A stretch of 64,000 bases of DNA from UBA7332 sp051648105 (GTDB lineage: Bacteria; Bacteroidota; Bacteroidia; Bacteroidales; UBA7332): contig JBOFEN010000085.1 in assembly GCA_051648105.1 (NCBI GenBank), positions 1 through 64,000 on the forward strand. Direction: 5' to 3'. Below the pieces are notes generated by a model that saw nothing but the letters and a program-made list of their open reading frames with translations, had not been told where the DNA came from and searched no databases. The position numbers and the translations under genes were made by a program. Below are positions 60,090 through 64,000 of this stretch, in pieces; position 1 is the stretch's first letter, and each line of letters starts with the position of its first letter.

Positions 60090-61202
60090 TTACTTAAGTA
60101 GTTCAGTTACTTTCTCGATCAACTCTTGTCCGTGAAGACCGCGTGAGATGATAGTTCCTTTTTCGTCAAGAAGAACGATGTGTGGAATTGAGTTTACGCC
60201 GTATGCTTTAGCGCCAGCTGAGTTCCAGAACTGAAGGTCAGAGATATGTTTCCACTCTAGCTTGTTTGACTTGATGTAGTTTTTCCAGCTAGTCTCGTCG
60301 CGATCAAGCGAAACACCAATTATTTCTAGGCCTTTTTTGTTATACTTCTTGTAAAGCTCAACAAGGTTAGGCATCTCTGCGCGGCAAGGTCCACACCAAG
60401 TAGCCCAGAAATCAATCATTATAACCTTGTGTTTTCCAACAAGATCAGAGATGGCAAGAGTGTCACCCTCTGGAGTAGCCATACGTATGTCAACAAAAGG
60501 CTGACCTACTGCAGTACGTTTAAGTATGGTGATATGCTCTTTGATCTGTTCGATAGGTTTCTGAGTTAGGAATTCTCCTGAAGCGCTATTAAGGATGCTC
60601 TCTTGCTCTTCAGTAGGAAGCATTCTAGCTATTTGAGCAAAGACGTTAGCTCCAGCGATGTTGCTAAGGTTTGTATTAACAAAAGATTTTGCTAGTTCAA
60701 TCTTCTCACCGTCGATCTTTTCGAATTCACCCTTAAGTTCTGCTTCGATCTCCTCAGTGATTGTTTGATCTTGAGTCATTGCCATGAATTTGTTGCGGAT
60801 GGCCTCTTGTTTATTTGAAAGAGCTCTATTTGTGGTAGCGTATGTTCTGAATGTGTTATTTAGAGCTGAACCTGCAATTTCGGTGATAGAGTCAAGTGAT
60901 ACAGTATATTTTGAATTCTCAAGAATAAACTGAGTAGATGGTATGCCGATGTTTTCACCGTTTTCGGCTGTTAGGAAGTAGTAAGCAGCAGCAGGTTGCT
61001 CACCTTTAAAAGTGAATTTTCCATTCTCAACAAATGCTGTGTCCATAGGAACAAGCTCTCTGCCCTCTTGAACTTGAAGCAAGACCATTTTACCTTCAAG
61101 TGCCTTGTTTGCTGTTGTACCTTCGATAAGGTATCCTTTTGTGTTGTTATTGCACGATGCAATTGAGAGTGCAGCAGCACCCATGATGAGAATTTTCTTC
61201 AT
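60090..61202 (-). CDS. DUF4369-thioredoxin (TlpA-like) lipoprotein
   Basis: The 370 residues begin with a lipoprotein signal (ILIMGAAALSIASC, Cys about 17). An N-terminal DUF4369 beta-domain (about 25-125) and a helical linker precede a TlpA/AhpC-type thioredoxin domain (about 230-370). The active site is W-C270-G-P-C273 in DFWATWCGPCRAEMPN, with the cis-Pro in NSIPHIVL. Such proteins reduce or isomerise disulfides in the periplasm. It stands between rho and menG, each with its own terminator. Confidence 0.9.
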   Translation of the reverse strand: MKKILIMGAAALSIASCNNNTKGYLIEGTTANKALEGKMVLLQVQEGRELVPMDTAFVENGKFTFKGEQPAAAYYFLTAENGENIGIPSTQFILENSKYTVSLDSITEIAGSALNNTFRTYATTNRALSNKQEAIRNKFMAMTQDQTITEEIEAELKGEFEKIDGEKIELAKSFVNTNLSNIAGANVFAQIARMLPTEEQESILNSASGEFLTQKPIEQIKEHITILKRTAVGQPFVDIRMATPEGDTLAISDLVGKHKVIMIDFWATWCGPCRAEMPNLVELYKKYNKKGLEIIGVSLDRDETSWKNYIKSNKLEWKHISDLQFWNSAGAKAYGVNSIPHIVLLDEKGTIISRGLHGQELIEKVTELLK

Positions 61203-61298
61203 GTTTAATCTCTTATAAATGGTGAATTGATTATTTCCTATTTACTGTTGGTAGCTGCAAAATTATTCTTTTTTTTTAGAATTCTGTAGTAAACGGCA

Positions 61299-61335
61299 AA
61301 AAGGTCACCAACAATTTGTTGGTGACCTTTTTATA
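61299..61335. terminator. Terminator of rho
   Basis: AAAAGGTCACCAACA pairs with TGTTGGTGACCTTTT around a short loop, with T runs on both sides. It lies directly beyond the rho stop. Confidence 0.88.
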
Positions 61336-61339
61336 TATG

Positions 61340-63328
61340 TTAGAATAGAGTTGTTTTTTTAAGGAACTCCTCATGGTTTATCGTTCCTGTCATCTCAGAT
61401 TCAAGGAGCTTCACAAGCTCCCAAGGAGTGTATTTCTCAGATTGAATTCTGATTTTGTTTACGCAGAATAGTACGTCTGGAGTGAGAAGTATATCGTCAC
61501 GTCTAGTCGAACTGTTAAGCACGTCGATAGCAGGGAAGATTCTTTTGTTAGAGATCTTACGATCTAGTTGAAGCTCCATGTTACCAGTACCCTTAAACTC
61601 TTCAAAGATCACTTCGTCCATTTTAGAGCCAGTCTCTGTAAGTGCAGTTGCGATGATTGTCAAGCTACCACCATTCTCAATGTTTCTGGCTGCTCCGAAG
61701 AAGCGTTTAGGTTTGTGTAGTGCATTCGCATCGACACCTCCTGAAAGGATTTTACCCGAGGCTGGTGATACGGTGTTGTATGCTCTAGCCAAACGAGTAA
61801 TGGAATCAAGTAGGATTACTACATCGTGACCACACTCAACCATCCTTTTCGCTTTCTCTAGAACGATGTTGGCAAGTTTTACGTGTTTGTCTGCTTGCTC
61901 GTCGAAGGTAGAAGCAACAACCTCAGCACGTACATTTCTGCGGATATCAGTAACCTCTTCAGGACGTTCGTCTATGAGTAGGATTATCATGTATACCTCT
62001 GGGTGGTTTTGCGAGATTGCGTTAGCAAGGTCTTTTAGCAGAGTAGTCTTACCTGTCTTTGGTTGTGCAACAATAAGTCCACGTTGCCCTTTACCAATTG
62101 GAGTGAAAAGGTCCATGATTCGGATAGAGAACTTGTCACTATATCCACGGCATATCTTGAACTTCTCATTCGGGTAGATAGGTGTTAAGTGTTCGAATGC
62201 TATTCTGTCCTTAACAAGTTCTGGAGCTTTACCATTTACTTTTGTTACTCTCACTAGAGGGAAGAATTTTTCGCCCTCTTTTGGAGGTCTGATTGGCCCT
62301 TCAACCATGTCGCCAGTTTTTAGTCCAAGCTGGCGTATTTGTGATTGAGAGACATAGATATCATCAGCAGATGATTGGTAGTTGTAGTCAGAAGAGCGAA
62401 GGAACCCGAATCCGTCACTCATGATCTCAAGCACACCAAGTCCTATGATAGTCTCTTCGAACTCATAGTTTTTGACAGCTGGTTTAGTTTCGATAACTTC
62501 TTGAGGCTCTGGTTTTTCAACTATTGGGGCTATGATTGGCTCAATAACTGGGGTCTTGAAAACTTCTGGAGTAATAGGGTTCTCTATTTGAGGTTTTACC
62601 TCAGTTATCTCAGCCTCTATAGGTGTGTCGATATTCTCAGAAACACTCTTTTGTACTCTCTTCTCTGTATTGATTTTGAAGATAGGCTCTATCTTCTTTT
62701 GAATGCGAGGTCTGCTAGATTTTCTCTCACCAAATAGCTCACTGATAGGGTTCTTTATTCGCCCTTTAATCTGTTGTTCAGTTATCTCAGCAGCTTCTTT
62801 GCTTTTTAGATCCTCATTGATGTCACTATTATCCACAATAACTGGGCTGTTATCTTGAACCTGTATTGGGGTGGAGGTGGTAGTGGTGGTGTCTTGAACA
62901 GAGGAGTTGATAGGGCTTTCGCTGATATTCTCTAGAATTGTTTCAGAGATCTGAGCTTCCGTTTCTTTAGCCTTATTCTCTTTGATCGATTTTTTCTTAT
63001 TCTCTTTCTCTGCTTTCGGCTCTCCTTTGTTCTCCTTATTACTGCTTTTATCGATTTTTTCAGCTTTACTCTTAGCAGTTTTAGTTTTCTTATCCTCTTG
63101 AGTTTGTTGGCTAGTTTTTGCAGTAGAAGGCCTACCTCTTCTCTTTTTCTCTGTAGAGTCACCTTCCGTCGAGGCTACTTTCTCAGATGCAATAATGGCT
63201 TGTTGGTCAAGAATGCTATATACTAAGGTGTCAGCCTCCATATTTGAGACCTTCTTGATCTTCATCTCTTTTGCTATGAGTTGAAGCTCCTCAGTAGTTT
63301 TTTTCTTTAATTCAGTTATAGTGTACAT
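61340..63328 (-). CDS. rho: Transcription termination factor Rho with long insertion
   Basis: Rho is a hexameric RNA helicase that ends transcription. The 662 residues exceed E. coli Rho (419) because a charged, low-complexity region of about 240 residues, rich in Lys, Glu, Thr and Ser, lies between the short N-terminal helical domain (1-45) and the RNA-binding fold (from about 285, GVLEIMSDGFGFLRSSDYNY). The ATPase part has Walker A VAQPKTGKTT (K427), IILLIDERPEEVTD, LLDSITRLARAYN and the primary RNA loops. Such insertions are known in Bacteroides Rho, where the disordered region drives phase separation. Confidence 0.96.
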   Translation of the reverse strand: MYTITELKKKTTEELQLIAKEMKIKKVSNMEADTLVYSILDQQAIIASEKVASTEGDSTEKKRRGRPSTAKTSQQTQEDKKTKTAKSKAEKIDKSSNKENKGEPKAEKENKKKSIKENKAKETEAQISETILENISESPINSSVQDTTTTTSTPIQVQDNSPVIVDNSDINEDLKSKEAAEITEQQIKGRIKNPISELFGERKSSRPRIQKKIEPIFKINTEKRVQKSVSENIDTPIEAEITEVKPQIENPITPEVFKTPVIEPIIAPIVEKPEPQEVIETKPAVKNYEFEETIIGLGVLEIMSDGFGFLRSSDYNYQSSADDIYVSQSQIRQLGLKTGDMVEGPIRPPKEGEKFFPLVRVTKVNGKAPELVKDRIAFEHLTPIYPNEKFKICRGYSDKFSIRIMDLFTPIGKGQRGLIVAQPKTGKTTLLKDLANAISQNHPEVYMIILLIDERPEEVTDIRRNVRAEVVASTFDEQADKHVKLANIVLEKAKRMVECGHDVVILLDSITRLARAYNTVSPASGKILSGGVDANALHKPKRFFGAARNIENGGSLTIIATALTETGSKMDEVIFEEFKGTGNMELQLDRKISNKRIFPAIDVLNSSTRRDDILLTPDVLFCVNKIRIQSEKYTPWELVKLLESEMTGTINHEEFLKKTTLF

Positions 63329-63343
63329 TTTATATTATAGTCT

Positions 63344-64000
63344 TTACTTTTGTTCTGTTGATAGTTGGAGTATATTTTTTGTCTCCTCAGTTACTTTAAA
63401 CCTATTGTCAATTCTATGTCCGACAATCCATATTATCTTATTGTTGCTGCAGAGTACCCACGTTTGCTCTTTCTGAGATAGAGTGAACTTTGAATCTTTG
63501 AAGAAGTCGCTTAGCTTCTTTTTCCCCATCATCCCTAGAGGAACAAATGAGTCTCCTTGTTTCCATCTACGTAGAATGAGAGGGAATTGAAGTTTGTCAG
63601 AATCAAGTAATGCAATGGAGCTATCTCTTGGTATTTCTCTCTCGGGATTGGCTGAGTATCTTTGGATAATTAGTCTAATTGGAGACTCTAAGTACTCTTG
63701 ATCCGCCTCTAAGTAAACTTGAAGATCTCTATCAAACTCTACTAATTGAGATAGAATTAGAGTGTTTCTATCTTTAATAATACGATGAGTCTTGCTAATG
63801 AACTGTTTGCCAGATATGGCATTCAATGCGTCAAATATACTATTGCAATCTATTCGGCTAAAACCGTATGGAGATAACAACTCATAGAGAAGTGTTGTTG
63901 TCGATGGATAGTTTAGTAATTTGTCAATGTTTATAATATGTTCATCCCCAATATCTTGCCATATCTCTGATTTAATTTGCTCGATACGTTCACAATATAG
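63344..64000 (-). CDS. tilS: tRNA(Ile)-lysidine synthase, C-terminal part
   Basis: The frame is open to the window edge and encodes the last 218 residues or so. The end (LRRWKQGDSFVPLGMMGKKKLSDFFKD, in part, then WIVGHRIDNRFKVTEETKNIL) is the TilS C-terminal domain. The upstream part STTTLLYELLSPYGF...SGKQFISKTHRIIKDR is the TilS substrate-binding region. TilS makes lysidine at position 34 of tRNA-Ile(CAT). The PP-loop with its SGGxDS motif lies outside the window. It is 15 bases before rho. Confidence 0.9.
   Translation of the reverse strand, partial: LYCERIEQIKSEIWQDIGDEHIINIDKLLNYPSTTTLLYELLSPYGFSRIDCNSIFDALNAISGKQFISKTHRIIKDRNTLILSQLVEFDRDLQVYLEADQEYLESPIRLIIQRYSANPEREIPRDSSIALLDSDKLQFPLILRRWKQGDSFVPLGMMGKKKLSDFFKDSKFTLSQKEQTWVLCSNNKIIWIVGHRIDNRFKVTEETKNILQLSTEQK

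Overview
The window looks like an AT-rich chromosome segment of a Bacteroidota bacterium, most likely order Bacteroidales. The signs are a SusC/SusD pair inside a polysaccharide utilisation locus, promoters of the Bacteroidota type (TTTG, a gap of 18-20 bases, then TAnnTTTG), mostly no Shine-Dalgarno sequence before start codons, a Rho factor with a very long charged insertion, and family members (PspC, DUF4369-TlpA, LptF/G, C4-dicarboxylate antiporter) typical of the group. The genus cannot be told from this sequence alone.

Layout. 1-300: tail of an IS transposase and tRNA-Cys. 520-5187: housekeeping genes ftsH, rpe and comEC. 5363-5556: two identical tRNA-Met(CAT) genes. 5688-7364: an AspT/YidE-type permease. 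7800-8687: a Fic protein with its own HTH domain and a palindromic operator over its promoter. 8909-14289: two minus-strand operons (tcdA - alkaline phosphatase - aldo/keto reductase; padR - pspC - vanZ-like). 14290-15526: about 1.2 kb of repeat-rich DNA without genes.

15527-39021 is a pectin/galacturonate locus. uxaC diverges from a LacI-type regulator followed by uxaB, uxaA, a GH28 polygalacturonase and a DUF4861 protein. A second promoter, carrying a related operator-like sequence, drives a GH105 hydrolase, SusC, SusD, a DUF4957/DUF5123-like lipoprotein, a CE8-like pectinesterase, an alpha/beta-hydrolase esterase, a GH43 and a GDSL acetylesterase. A Ser-type sulfatase follows as a separate transcription unit. 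Together these genes would remove esters, cut and import pectic fragments, and isomerise, reduce and dehydrate galacturonate to 2-keto-3-deoxygluconate. No polysaccharide lyase or KDG kinase/aldolase is present in the window.

39022-46449 holds small accessory genes (EamA transporter, ABM and PNPOx-like proteins, a lipoprotein with a likely permuted papain fold, an OYE-family flavoenzyme and a divergent IclR regulator). 46450-48000 is the most unusual part: a decayed GIY-YIG nuclease gene sits between tRNA-Asp and a diverged partial copy of that tRNA, next to a solitary Cas1-family protein that has lost catalytic residues and has no CRISPR array or other cas gene nearby. It is followed by a clear tyrosine phenol-lyase. 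49613-64000 returns to core functions: tgt, lptF/G, tRNA-Arg, a Dcu transporter, ftsE, rplU-rpmA, serS, rlmD, ubiE/menG, a TlpA-like lipoprotein, rho and the 3' part of tilS.

A second unusual signal is a dispersed intergenic repeat at 39.25-39.4 kb and 59.05-59.15 kb. It has four and two copies of the palindrome TACGTACGTA spaced at exactly 22 bp, with conserved flanks.
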